NCBI GenBank assembly: GCA_029570245.1
Contig: JAKQSH010000496.1
Coordinates: 1 to 5,809, forward strand
Length of the DNA: 5,809 nt
Source: Deltaproteobacteria bacterium
Lineage (GTDB): Bacteria > Myxococcota_A > SURF-8
Direction of reading: 5' to 3'
In this document: piece after piece, positions 1 to 5,809 of the stretch
Position numbering within the stretch: the first letter of the stretch is position 1
Layout: the number at the start of each line of letters is the position of its first letter
The notes under the pieces: model-generated
What the model saw: the letters and a program-made list of their open reading frames with translations, nothing else
The model's database searches: none
Told to the model about the DNA's origin: nothing
Position numbers and translations under genes: made by a program

Positions 1-1844
1 TCCAGACCTTCGGAGTCGAAGATGTTTGCGGTTATGGCGACACCGTTGGATTCTTCGGCAGGGAATGACAGATTGACCAGAACGGCCATGCCGACTTCGT
101 TGTGAGAGATGCTGCGATACTCGCGCTCCTCGAAAGCCCTGAAAAGCCAGACACTGGCCCAGACTTTGCGGACAGCTTTAAGCAGCGGTTTTTCTGGATC
201 GGCCGGATCGTATACTGCCGACTGATAAAGTCCGGCGCCGGTAAAGCCGTTCAGGTCTTCGCAGTTTGTGCTTGAGCGCAACTTCATGCGGAGACCGGGA
301 AAATCCGTGTCGAGCTTGTTTTTGAGCATCTGTTCGAAAGCGGAGTCCACCGGGGCGGCTTTCATATCGTCACGCAGAGATTTCAGCATCTGCTCGCGCG
401 TGGCTGGATCGTCCTGGAAATCCTTGTCGGCCAGCATGTTTTCTATACGGGTGTCGAAACCGTTCTGCTGCATGAACTGATGATAATAGTAAATGGGAAC
501 GACAAAAGCTCTGGGATATGGAATTTCATAGCTTTTGATGTGAGGAAATGCACCGTAATGACTGGCCTTGCCTCCGAAAGCCGGAATGGCTCTGGCCAGC
601 GCATCCTTCAGACCTAGTTCATCGTAATCCAGCACATCTTCGATGTCGCGGATATCAGTGACGCTCAGATCAATTTTCGGCACCGAAACCGCCGGAGGGC
701 GGTTGTCTTCCCACCATGAGTCGGCTTCTTCTTTGCTTACCTCTTCTATGCTGAAATTTTCCGCCGCCACCACCAGCCTGACCCACTTGCCTTCAAGCGA
801 GCGCAATTCTTCATCGGTGAAAGCGTCGCGCAGCGCCATGTTGGGCGTGCCGCGATTCTGCGCCAGAACATTGATGTGCGAAAGCGGCGTCTGGAATTCG
901 GCGGTAATGGTGCCGCTGCAAACAGAAATGTCGTTTGGAATGGCCTCCAGAACAACAATGTCGCGGAAGGAAAGATACTCTGTCTCAAGGTCTTCTTCCG
1001 AGAAAAATCTCAGTTTTCCCATGGCCATAGCCAGATTGAGCGGCTGGTAGCGTATGCCGGCGAAAAGCTGTTCGGTAGTGATGACAGGAATATCAGGTGG
1101 CAGTTTGGCCGCTTCTTTCGAAACGTTGTCGGATGTGGGATGAAACATCAAAGAATCGCCAACCCATAGATTTTCTTTTATTTTTCTGAAAGCCGTTTCG
1201 ATCATTTCGGCGCTGGCGGTATCGTAGGGTGCAATTTCGTATGCCCACACACGCGGACCTTCGTAGTAATTCAGCGCTCCCAGAATGAAACGACGATCCG
1301 GCGAATAGTATTCGGTCTGATTGAATTCGCCCAGACTGGGCACTATGGGAAAATCGCCGCCGGAAAGATGAGTTGAGGCAAAATCGTAGTGGATGGGGTA
1401 GCGTCGGCTGTTCTGGAAATACAGATGGTTTTTGTCCACGCGGTCAACAACTGTCTTGGCCGAAAGCGCACCGGGAATGCTCGAAACCAGAGGCGCGGAA
1501 GCAACCGCTTCAAAATCTCTGCGGCAACCGATCACAGATACAAAATCAGGGTCGCTGTCTTCCGGTTCAAGCGTGCAGACCCCTTCAGGCTCTTCATTAT
1601 CAGCGTCACCCTCGCCGTCTTCACCGCCATTCTCGGAATCAGAGGCTTCGCTGTCTTCATCTCCGCCGTCGTCGCCATCGGCGGAAGATTCGTCCGAATC
1701 ATGGTCGCCATCGGCGGCGTCACCATCACCTGATGACGATCCGCTGTCACCGCAGGAACAGAACAGTGCGGCGGTGAAAACAAGGATTAATAAAAACACC
1801 GCAGAACGAGCTGCACAAGCCTGAGAACAATACTGATTTTTCAT
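1..1844 (-). CDS. Predicted lipoprotein with phosphohistidine and PEP/pyruvate-binding (dikinase-like) domains, 3' end beyond window
   Basis: The frame is open for 614 codons from ATG 1844 and runs off the left edge, so the C-terminus is missing. A GGAGG Shine-Dalgarno lies 9 nt before the start. Residues 1-31 form a lipoprotein signal: hydrophobic stretch 15-28, then FCSC with Cys31 as the likely lipidated residue. An acidic, low-complexity Asp/Gly/Ser/Glu linker follows (about 33-98). Residues 280-355 resemble the swivelling phosphohistidine domain of PEP-utilising enzymes, with TPLSHINVLA around His323. From about 420 comes a PPDK_N-like ATP-grasp domain: FGGKAS (Lys426), FVVP, RSSTNCEDL (Arg523, Glu529), AGLYQS, VWASVW and a GMAVLV strand. 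The family transfers phosphate from ATP through a histidine. His domain before ATP domain, plus RSSxNxEDL and AGLYxS, resembles glucan water dikinase. The substrate is unknown. Export of an ATP-using enzyme is odd, so a binding-only role is possible. The domain call is firm, the reaction is not. Confidence 0.85.
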   Translation of the reverse strand, partial: MKNQYCSQACAARSAVFLLILVFTAALFCSCGDSGSSSGDGDAADGDHDSDESSADGDDGGDEDSEASDSENGGEDGEGDADNEEPEGVCTLEPEDSDPDFVSVIGCRRDFEAVASAPLVSSIPGALSAKTVVDRVDKNHLYFQNSRRYPIHYDFASTHLSGGDFPIVPSLGEFNQTEYYSPDRRFILGALNYYEGPRVWAYEIAPYDTASAEMIETAFRKIKENLWVGDSLMFHPTSDNVSKEAAKLPPDIPVITTEQLFAGIRYQPLNLAMAMGKLRFFSEEDLETEYLSFRDIVVLEAIPNDISVCSGTITAEFQTPLSHINVLAQNRGTPNMALRDAFTDEELRSLEGKWVRLVVAAENFSIEEVSKEEADSWWEDNRPPAVSVPKIDLSVTDIRDIEDVLDYDELGLKDALARAIPAFGGKASHYGAFPHIKSYEIPYPRAFVVPIYYYHQFMQQNGFDTRIENMLADKDFQDDPATREQMLKSLRDDMKAAPVDSAFEQMLKNKLDTDFPGLRMKLRSSTNCEDLNGFTGAGLYQSAVYDPADPEKPLLKAVRKVWASVWLFRAFEEREYRSISHNEVGMAVLVNLSFPAEESNGVAITANIFDSEGL

Positions 1845-1853
1845 AAAAAACGA

Positions 1854-1858
1854 CCTCC
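1854..1858 (-). promoter_or_regulatory. Ribosome binding site of the dikinase-like lipoprotein gene
   Basis: GGAGG on the minus strand, 9 nt before ATG 1844. It fixes the start and places the hydrophobic signal and lipobox at the N-terminus. Confidence 0.8.
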
Positions 1859-1952
1859 GATATTTTTCATGGCATCCATATCAGGGAATCCACATAAGGA
1901 TAGCACCGTCCCGGATATTAGCAATATCAGTGCCATGTTGAAACAATTCATT

Positions 1953-1982
1953 TTTTGTTATGAATTTAAGTGGATAACAAAA
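1953..1982. repeat. Perfect 9-bp inverted repeat, candidate operator
   Basis: TTTTGTTAT at 1953-1961 is the exact reverse complement of ATAACAAAA at 1974-1982, with a 12-nt spacer. The arm centres are 21 bp apart, close to two helical turns, as in sites bound by dimeric regulators. The right arm ends at the last base of the minus-strand TATAAT, so the site covers the expected transcription start of the dikinase-like gene. The arms are AT-rich, which raises the chance of coincidence. Confidence 0.4.
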
Positions 1983-2016
1983 TTATACTGCCATAGATTT
2001 CTGTTCACAGTGTCAA
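1982..2016 (-). promoter_or_regulatory. Candidate promoter of the dikinase-like lipoprotein gene
   Basis: A perfect TATAAT reads on the minus strand at 1987-1982. A perfect TTGACA lies upstream at 2016-2011, but the 23-nt gap is too long for a normal sigma-70 pair. The hexamer 17 nt upstream, CTGTGA, is a poor -35. The -10 may therefore be real while the -35 is weak or absent, as expected for an activator-dependent promoter. The 5' leader would be about 130 nt. This rests on motif matching alone. Confidence 0.35.
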
Positions 2017-2058
2017 GGCAGCTTGTCATGGCTGTTCATTCCGTGCTTTATGGCAGTA
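1986..2058. repeat. Perfect 10-bp inverted repeat with 53-nt spacer
   Basis: TACTGCCATA at 1986-1995 is the exact reverse complement of TATGGCAGTA at 2049-2058. The centres are 63 bp apart, about six helical turns. The left copy overlaps the minus-strand TATAAT by two bases. Two widely spaced copies of one site on the same face of the helix would suit a looping regulator. A long-range hairpin is an alternative. Confidence 0.4.
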
Positions 2059-2142
2059 ATTCCAGCGAGTATCTTTACCTTGAAAAGCCAGTCAGATATT
2101 TGTCGTATTCGGCTTTTGATGCTAAATTCGACCGGGATTGTT

Positions 2143-2148
2143 TATTAT
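2143..2148 (+). promoter_or_regulatory. Candidate -10 box of the small lipoprotein gene
   Basis: TATTAT matches the -10 consensus at five of six positions and would give a short leader of about 20 nt. The nearest -35-like hexamer, TTGATG at 2116-2121, is 21 nt upstream, which is too far. The call is weak. Confidence 0.25.
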
Positions 2149-2162
2149 TTCTGTCAATATGT

Positions 2163-2167
2163 GGAGA
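2163..2167 (+). promoter_or_regulatory. Ribosome binding site of the small lipoprotein gene
   Basis: GGAGA lies 9 nt before ATG 2177. It selects this ATG over in-frame alternatives further upstream, which have no such site and would put extra residues before the lipoprotein signal. Confidence 0.7.
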
Positions 2168-2176
2168 ATAAAAAAC

Positions 2177-2614
2177 ATGAGAGTTATCAACAAGTTTAAT
2201 TCAGTACTGTTGTTTGCGGTCATTATGCTGTTCGCTCTGGCGGCCTGCGGAGGTGAAGATGGAAGCAGCGACGGAGACGAAAACACCGACGGAGACGAAC
2301 AGGAAGGATGCGGAACTGCCGACATGCTGGAAGGCAGCTGGACTTCAACGGCGATTACGCTGGATATCGACAGCGACCTTAACTATCACGCAGTGGGCGT
2401 AAACGACACCGGATACGACGTGAACGGAAGCATTTTTGTTGACGGCTGTTCAGTTGAACTGACCGAAACGGAAGGAACTCTGGCCTGTCCCGAAGAACAG
2501 GTCGGACGTTATTCTTTTGTCGTGACTGACAGCACACTTGTCTTCACGCTCGAAGCAGATGACTGCCAGGGACGCGCAATGGGAATCGACGGCAAGACTT
2601 TTACGCGCAACTGA
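2177..2614 (+). CDS. Small predicted lipoprotein of unknown function
   Basis: This encodes 145 residues. Residues 1-24 are a clear lipoprotein signal: Arg and Lys near the start, hydrophobic core 9-20, then LAAC with Cys24 as the lipidated residue. Residues 25-44 are a Gly/Asp/Glu linker with repeated DGDE-like units. The mature domain (45-145) has four cysteines (45, 91, 104, 130), enough for two disulfides, and ends in GKTFTRN. It looks like a small beta-rich domain: GSW at 53-55 near its start and short alternating strands recall lipocalin-like lipoprotein domains, but I recognise no family. Its linker style matches the divergent lipoprotein, so both probably sit at the cell envelope. No function can be assigned. 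Confidence 0.8.
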   Translation: MRVINKFNSVLLFAVIMLFALAACGGEDGSSDGDENTDGDEQEGCGTADMLEGSWTSTAITLDIDSDLNYHAVGVNDTGYDVNGSIFVDGCSVELTETEGTLACPEEQVGRYSFVVTDSTLVFTLEADDCQGRAMGIDGKTFTRN

Positions 2615-2639
2615 CCGAAATCAGAGAATTTTATTGGCT

Positions 2640-2660
2640 AAAAACAAACGTTGCAACGCT
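2640..2660 (-). terminator. Possible weak intrinsic terminator after the hydrolase gene
   Basis: On the minus strand AGCGT-TGCA-ACGTT can form a five-pair stem (one G-T pair) with a four-base loop, followed by TGTTTTT. It begins at the hydrolase stop codon and lies in the 45-nt convergent gap. The stem is short, so termination would be inefficient. I see no equivalent for the plus-strand gene. Confidence 0.3.
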
Positions 2661-3367
2661 TACAGTTTCCCGCCGACACCTGAAATCAGACATTCGTCGA
2701 AGGGAAATCCGGGCAGTATGGCGCGGGCTTCGTCGCCGGAACAGTGACAGGGTGCGATTCTGTACACGCGGCGCTCAAGCATCATCAACGCCGTTTCGCG
2801 GATTGCCTTCTGCGACGCGCTTTTAAGATGCAGACCGCCGACCAGACGGAAGCGTTTTCCGGGCAGAATGTCCTGCACGGCGTCCAGCACCGCCTCAAGA
2901 CCTGGATGTGCACAGCCTGTGACGATAAGCGTTTCTTCTGCGAGCGGAACGAACAGGCTCTGCTCAGGCATGGCGGCTTCAAGCGGACCGCTGCTGAAGA
3001 TTCCGGGCATTATTTCGCTGCGCTCTTCAACAATGTGCAGATGTTTACAGCGGTGGCGCAGATCGTCAGTGAAAGATGCCGAGAAGCGCGAATGAATGAA
3101 CACCTTCAGCTGCGGCTTGATTTCCAGCAGTGCATCAAGGCCGCCCTGATGATCCCAGTGGTTGTGCGAAATGAATACGGCATCAAGCGTGGCCGGATCG
3201 AAGCCGACGGCATACATGTTGTTCAGCAGAATGTCGCCCTGCGCGCCGCTGTCGAAAAGCAGGCGCAGTTCCGGCCATTCCAGCAGCAGCGCAAAGCCCC
3301 AGTCCGGGACGCAGCGCACATCGAGCGGGTAGTTGTCGTAAAGAATACGAAGTCGCGGCAACTGCAA
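2660..3367 (-). CDS. MBL-fold metallo-hydrolase, COG1237-like
   Basis: This encodes 235 residues from TTG 3367, with stop TAA. It is a metallo-beta-lactamase-fold protein. The metal-binding signature HNHWDH is at residues 68-73 (His68, His70, Asp72, His73), after the LLFDSG strand (36-41). GCAHPG (151-156), GGLHL (177-181) and PCHCSG (206-211) follow the pattern of COG1237, the group that includes the archaeal dihydropterin-ribofuranosylaminobenzene phosphate synthase. No signal peptide is seen, so it is probably cytoplasmic. The true substrate is unknown, and membership of this group does not imply methanopterin synthesis. I preferred TTG to the in-frame GTG at 3391 because an AGGAG sits 7 nt before TTG, while GTG lies inside the upstream gene. 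It follows the DUF2804 gene by 10 nt and is probably coupled to it. Confidence 0.85.
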   Translation of the reverse strand: MQLPRLRILYDNYPLDVRCVPDWGFALLLEWPELRLLFDSGAQGDILLNNMYAVGFDPATLDAVFISHNHWDHQGGLDALLEIKPQLKVFIHSRFSASFTDDLRHRCKHLHIVEERSEIMPGIFSSGPLEAAMPEQSLFVPLAEETLIVTGCAHPGLEAVLDAVQDILPGKRFRLVGGLHLKSASQKAIRETALMMLERRVYRIAPCHCSGDEARAILPGFPFDECLISGVGGKL

Positions 3368-3374
3368 GATATTT

Positions 3375-3379
3375 CTCCT
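3375..3379 (-). promoter_or_regulatory. Ribosome binding site overlapping the DUF2804 stop codon
   Basis: AGGAG on the minus strand shares its first two bases with the TAG stop (3380-3378) of the DUF2804 gene and lies 7 nt before the TTG start of the hydrolase. This decides the start choice and suggests translational coupling. Confidence 0.7.
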
Positions 3380-4427
3380 AAAAGCGCGCACGGTGCATTT
3401 CGGCGACGCCGTAAAGACCTTCTATGCCGTGCGTGCGTCCGTCATTGTCTGTAATTTCGCCGCTGTATTTTCCGTATGGCGCATGGTAGTTGGACAGCAC
3501 CACGCCGTAATTCAGCCGTTCGGCTCTTTCGCCTTCCGGTCTGAATATAAGGCGGCAGCGCCCGTCGGTGGTTTCGATGCGCCACTCCGATAGAAAATTT
3601 CTCTTCGGTATGTCGAAGCGCACTGCCGACAGATGCGACAGTCTGCCGTCGGCCCAGAATACGTTTTCGTTGTAGCGCTCGTCATCGCCGATAATGTTCT
3701 GCACTAGGTTGACGGCCAGCCGTTCGCCGGATGCGGTGTACCCTGCAAAGGTGGCCCAGTTCCAGAATGTGTTGTAAGGATAATACGTTTTCTGAACATC
3801 TATCAGCGCGATGTGTCGCGCCGGATCGAGTTCGTAACGCTTTGCTCCGACCGATACGTAACCAGAAACCGGGCAGGGGTGTTTGTGCGTATACAACGGG
3901 CGATTGCCGCCTATGGGAAGCACCGTCACCAGCGGCTGTTCGCGTTCGATGTCTTCCCGGAGTTCCAGTTCCGCTCGAATGGCCGGGCGTGCGCCGTCGG
4001 GGCGGATGTCGATGTGAATGCAATGGCGGCTTTCTTCCAGCAGGTTCTCAATGCCGATGCTGTAACCTTTTACAACGAATGAGCAGGCGTCGCGCCACAA
4101 CTCGCGCGCAACGCGCGCAGCGCCTGCAGCCGACTGGCGGTGGTGTTCGGTGAACTGTGCATCGTGGCGGTCAAAAACGTAGCAGAAGCTCATCCCGACG
4201 TAATGATTGTCGTTTACGACGAATCCCATGAAGAATTCGTCGGAAATCACCGCAAAGTGCTGCCATTCCTTAAGACGCAGACGCAGCAAAGGCGCAGGCA
4301 GCGGCAACGGCGCGTAAATCTGTGCGCGGTCGATGTTGACCTCGCGGAATTCTTTTTTAAAAAGCCCGAAAGCGACGACTTCGCCGTCTTCGACCATGCG
4401 CGCCGGGGTTTCCTGCAGATCGGCCAT
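3378..4427 (-). CDS. DUF2804 family protein
   Basis: This encodes 349 residues, near the usual family length. The start at ATG 4427 is supported by an AGGAG 6 nt upstream. I recognise DUF2804 by its landmarks in order: the LRLKEW strand (about 48-55), a THKHPCPVSGYVSVG segment (180-194) containing the conserved Lys and Gly, the acidic ALIDVQKTYYPYNTFWNWATF stretch (207-227), AVNLVQNI (238-245), NENVFWADGRL (253-263) and a C-terminal beta-rich part with EWRIE. Many short strands fit the lipocalin-like double-barrel fold related to AttH/CrtC-type proteins. There is no signal peptide or membrane segment. The family has no firmly known function. It is followed at 10 nt by the hydrolase gene, the only strong clue to a partner. 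Confidence 0.85.
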   Translation of the reverse strand: MADLQETPARMVEDGEVVAFGLFKKEFREVNIDRAQIYAPLPLPAPLLRLRLKEWQHFAVISDEFFMGFVVNDNHYVGMSFCYVFDRHDAQFTEHHRQSAAGAARVARELWRDACSFVVKGYSIGIENLLEESRHCIHIDIRPDGARPAIRAELELREDIEREQPLVTVLPIGGNRPLYTHKHPCPVSGYVSVGAKRYELDPARHIALIDVQKTYYPYNTFWNWATFAGYTASGERLAVNLVQNIIGDDERYNENVFWADGRLSHLSAVRFDIPKRNFLSEWRIETTDGRCRLIFRPEGERAERLNYGVVLSNYHAPYGKYSGEITDNDGRTHGIEGLYGVAEMHRARF

Positions 4428-4433
4428 GTGCTT

Positions 4434-4438
4434 CTCCT
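4434..4438 (-). promoter_or_regulatory. Ribosome binding site of the DUF2804 gene
   Basis: AGGAG on the minus strand, 6 nt before ATG 4427, supports this start. Confidence 0.75.
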
Positions 4439-4461
4439 GAAAGCGATGAGACGTTGCCTGA

Positions 4462-4489
4462 AGGATAACACGAGCCGCACTTACGGCAA
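4462..4489 (-). promoter_or_regulatory. Weak candidate promoter of the DUF2804-hydrolase pair
   Basis: On the minus strand TTGCCG (4489-4484) and TATCCT (4467-4462) are 16 nt apart, and each matches consensus at four of six positions. The 157-bp gap after the YeeE-like gene leaves room for a separate promoter, but read-through from that gene is equally possible because no terminator is seen there. Confidence 0.2.
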
Positions 4490-4500
4490 AGAAATGCCGT
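4483..4500. repeat. Short 6-bp inverted repeat
   Basis: ACGGCA and TGCCGT are exact reverse complements separated by six bases. It lies between the YeeE-like and DUF2804 genes and overlaps the weak -35 candidate. Neither strand has a run of T after it, so it is not a standard terminator. It may be a small operator or chance. Confidence 0.3.
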
Positions 4501-4584
4501 TAGATAAAGTTTTAAAGAGCGTCAGAAAGCATATTGGATGTCGATTACATTCTGCTCCTGCCACCTGATTTTATTGTAAGTCCA

Positions 4585-5809
4585 TCAGCCGCATCCGCCC
4601 TTCGCAACAGTTTTCTTCGTCAGCTTGACTTTCTTCTCCGGCAGAATGTGCTCCGTTTCCGGTTCATAGTAGGTCGCTTTCACCGGCGAATCGGCGTTTT
4701 CGATCTGATTGCGTACACAGTCAGGCATTTCGTCGATGCGCGGAATAAACGGATGTGCGGATGGGTTGCGTTCTCCGACTGAATAAGAGAATTCATAAGC
4801 AAGTTCTTCTCCGACGGCTTTTACTTTTCGGCGCGCCAGACATTCTGGCAGCGGGTAACGTTCGAGCCAGCCGTTTATGCCGCCTTCAACAATATAGAGA
4901 TTCACGACGCCCTGTGCTTTAAGACGACGCCAGACCTCGGTGGCCGTTTCCTCACCGTTGGAAACCAGGAAAATAACAGTGTTGTCGGAGGCCGCCAGCA
5001 GCGGGCGCACGAAATCGGCTTCGTTCGCGGTCGTCGCGTCGATGCGACGCGACTCGGAAATATGAAAAAGGTTGAAGTCAGCTTCGCTGCGCAGGTCTAT
5101 TATTTCCACTCTGACGCCGATGTCTTTTTTGAGTTCCACCACTTCGGCAGGATCGACATACACTTCGCGATTCTTAAGAAGCGGCTCTTTTTCATTGGCG
5201 ATCCAGTTCCAGCGGTCTTCAATCGTCGGCTGACCTTTCAATGCAACGACAAGGGCCAGCAGCAGCAATACGGCGGCGGCCAGAGTAGCCGGATTCAATG
5301 CAGGAAGAAGCCGTATTTCGCTCAAGCGCCTGCCTCTGCCGAAATAAGCTTCGGATATTTCCGCACCTTTGAACATGGCCAGCGCCATCAGCACCAGAAG
5401 CAGCAGTACAACACCGTAAGGAAGTCCAAGCCATTCTGGAATGGTGAAACGCCCCATGCTGGTGGAATAAAAGAAATCTTCAAAATTCTGAACGCTCTCG
5501 CCGAAGAAAAACACGCCGAAACCGACACCCAGCAGAAAGAAAATGCCGTCGATTTTCAGCGTGGATGCCGCCACTACGGAAGTTCCCGGACAGAAGCCGC
5601 CGATGATGAAGCCCACGCCCATTATGAGGCCGCCGACGATTCCGGGGGCGAGGTAAGTCGGATTGACCCACACGCGGTTGAAATCCAGCAGTTCGAAGGA
5701 CGACGCCAGAAAAATAAGCGTCGCCGCCGTCACAATTCCGGTGAACATCACTTTCAGCACCGTCATTTCGCGCAGATAAAACTGAGCGGCCAGCTTGCGC
5801 GAGTCCCCG
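4585..5809 (-). CDS. YeeE/YedE-type sulfur transporter fused to a rhodanese-like domain, 5' end beyond window
   Basis: The frame reads through the right edge: residues GDSRKLAAQFYLRE precede the first visible ATG (5766) and look like family sequence, so that ATG is internal and the N-terminus is missing. Visible are 407 residues. Numbered from the ATG, membrane segments lie near 4-24, 40-58, 74-89, 114-132 and 158-176. The GGFCPGTS motif with Cys59 is the hallmark of YeeE/YedE (TsuA-like) proteins, which move thiosulfate or related sulfur species across the inner membrane using cysteines. Residues 203-302 are rhodanese-like: IIDLRSEADF (222-231), TVIFLVSNGEET (263-274) and LYIVEGGINGW (290-300). 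The catalytic Cys position is Val268, and the usual Arg in the loop is also absent, so this domain is probably not a sulfurtransferase. The tail after 303 has Cys309, Cys350 and a terminal GGCG (Cys392). Confidence 0.85.
   Translation of the reverse strand, partial: GDSRKLAAQFYLREMTVLKVMFTGIVTAATLIFLASSFELLDFNRVWVNPTYLAPGIVGGLIMGVGFIIGGFCPGTSVVAASTLKIDGIFFLLGVGFGVFFFGESVQNFEDFFYSTSMGRFTIPEWLGLPYGVVLLLLVLMALAMFKGAEISEAYFGRGRRLSEIRLLPALNPATLAAAVLLLLALVVALKGQPTIEDRWNWIANEKEPLLKNREVYVDPAEVVELKKDIGVRVEIIDLRSEADFNLFHISESRRIDATTANEADFVRPLLAASDNTVIFLVSNGEETATEVWRRLKAQGVVNLYIVEGGINGWLERYPLPECLARRKVKAVGEELAYEFSYSVGERNPSAHPFIPRIDEMPDCVRNQIENADSPVKATYYEPETEHILPEKKVKLTKKTVAKGGCG

Larger units (their letters stand above)
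1845..2176. promoter_or_regulatory. Divergent intergenic region between two lipoprotein genes
   Basis: This 332-bp stretch separates two gene starts that point away from each other, so it should hold promoters for both. It is visibly richer in A and T than the flanking genes. It contains a minus-strand TATAAT, a plus-strand TATTAT, and two perfect inverted repeats, each listed separately. A short imperfect direct repeat, TGTCAAGGC / TGTCATGGC, lies at 2011-2019 and 2024-2032. A plus-strand frame stays open from 1869 to 2171. It has no Shine-Dalgarno and no coding-like composition, so I do not call a gene. Confidence 0.7.

Noticed and set aside
643..1169. Plus-strand open frames opposite the dikinase-like gene
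   Set aside because: The minus frame is continuous and carries domain motifs across the whole stretch, so these are shadows.
1432..1824. Plus-strand Ser/Pro-rich open frame, and others at 1373-1777
   Set aside because: Mirror of the acidic linker codons of the minus-strand lipoprotein; low complexity and no ribosome binding site.
1972..1980. Resemblance of GGATAACAA to half of the E. coli lac operator
   Set aside because: Only nine bases match, and the other arm and spacer differ. No lac-type gene is nearby, so this is probably coincidence.
1869..2171. Plus-strand 100-codon open frame filling the divergent gap
   Set aside because: No Shine-Dalgarno, odd composition unlike the neighbouring genes, and it covers the promoters and start region of the small lipoprotein gene. 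Treated as chance in AT-rich DNA.
2649..2658. 10-bp palindrome CGTTGCAACG between converging genes
   Set aside because: Too short to stand as a site on its own. It is used here only as part of the weak terminator candidate.
2744..3454. Plus-strand 236-codon open frame
   Set aside because: It lies antisense to the hydrolase, which has clear MBL motifs and a good start. The plus-strand protein shows no recognisable motif, so it is a shadow.
5764..5766. ATG at 5766 as the true start of the YeeE-like gene
   Set aside because: Family-like sequence continues in frame to the window edge, and no Shine-Dalgarno precedes this ATG. It is an internal Met.

Overview
The window holds five protein-coding genes, two of them cut by the window edges, and no RNA gene, mobile element or CRISPR array that I can see. 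It looks like chromosomal DNA of a Gram-negative bacterium with moderate GC content. Two proteins are predicted lipoproteins with Asp/Gly/Ser/Glu-rich linkers just after the lipidated cysteine. A third is a YeeE/YedE-type membrane protein fused to a rhodanese-like domain. I associate both traits with Myxococcota and related deltaproteobacterial-grade lineages. That placement is inference from style, not from a marker gene.

Left part (1-2614): two lipoprotein genes diverge from a 332-bp gap. On the minus strand is a large protein (614 codons visible, C-terminus beyond the left edge). It has a lipobox, an acidic linker, a phosphohistidine-type domain with a TPLSH motif, and then a PEP/pyruvate-binding (PPDK_N-like) ATP-grasp domain. 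This domain order resembles plant glucan water dikinase, not PEP synthase or PPDK. On the plus strand is a 145-residue lipoprotein of unknown function with four cysteines in its mature domain. The gap holds a TATAAT box and two perfect inverted repeats that abut or overlap it, which could be control sites.

Right part (2660-5809): three minus-strand genes read toward the left. First is the YeeE/YedE-rhodanese fusion, whose N-terminus lies beyond the right edge. After a 157-bp gap comes a DUF2804 protein, followed 10 nt later by a COG1237-type metallo-beta-lactamase-fold hydrolase. The last two look translationally coupled: the Shine-Dalgarno of the hydrolase overlaps the stop codon of the DUF2804 gene, and its best start is TTG. 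The hydrolase converges on the small lipoprotein gene across 45 nt.

No pathway joining the five genes can be read from the sequence. The DUF2804/hydrolase pair is the only firm operon. The most interesting points are the exported dikinase-like lipoprotein, the rhodanese domain without its catalytic cysteine but with a C-terminal GGCG tail, and the repeats in the divergent promoter region.
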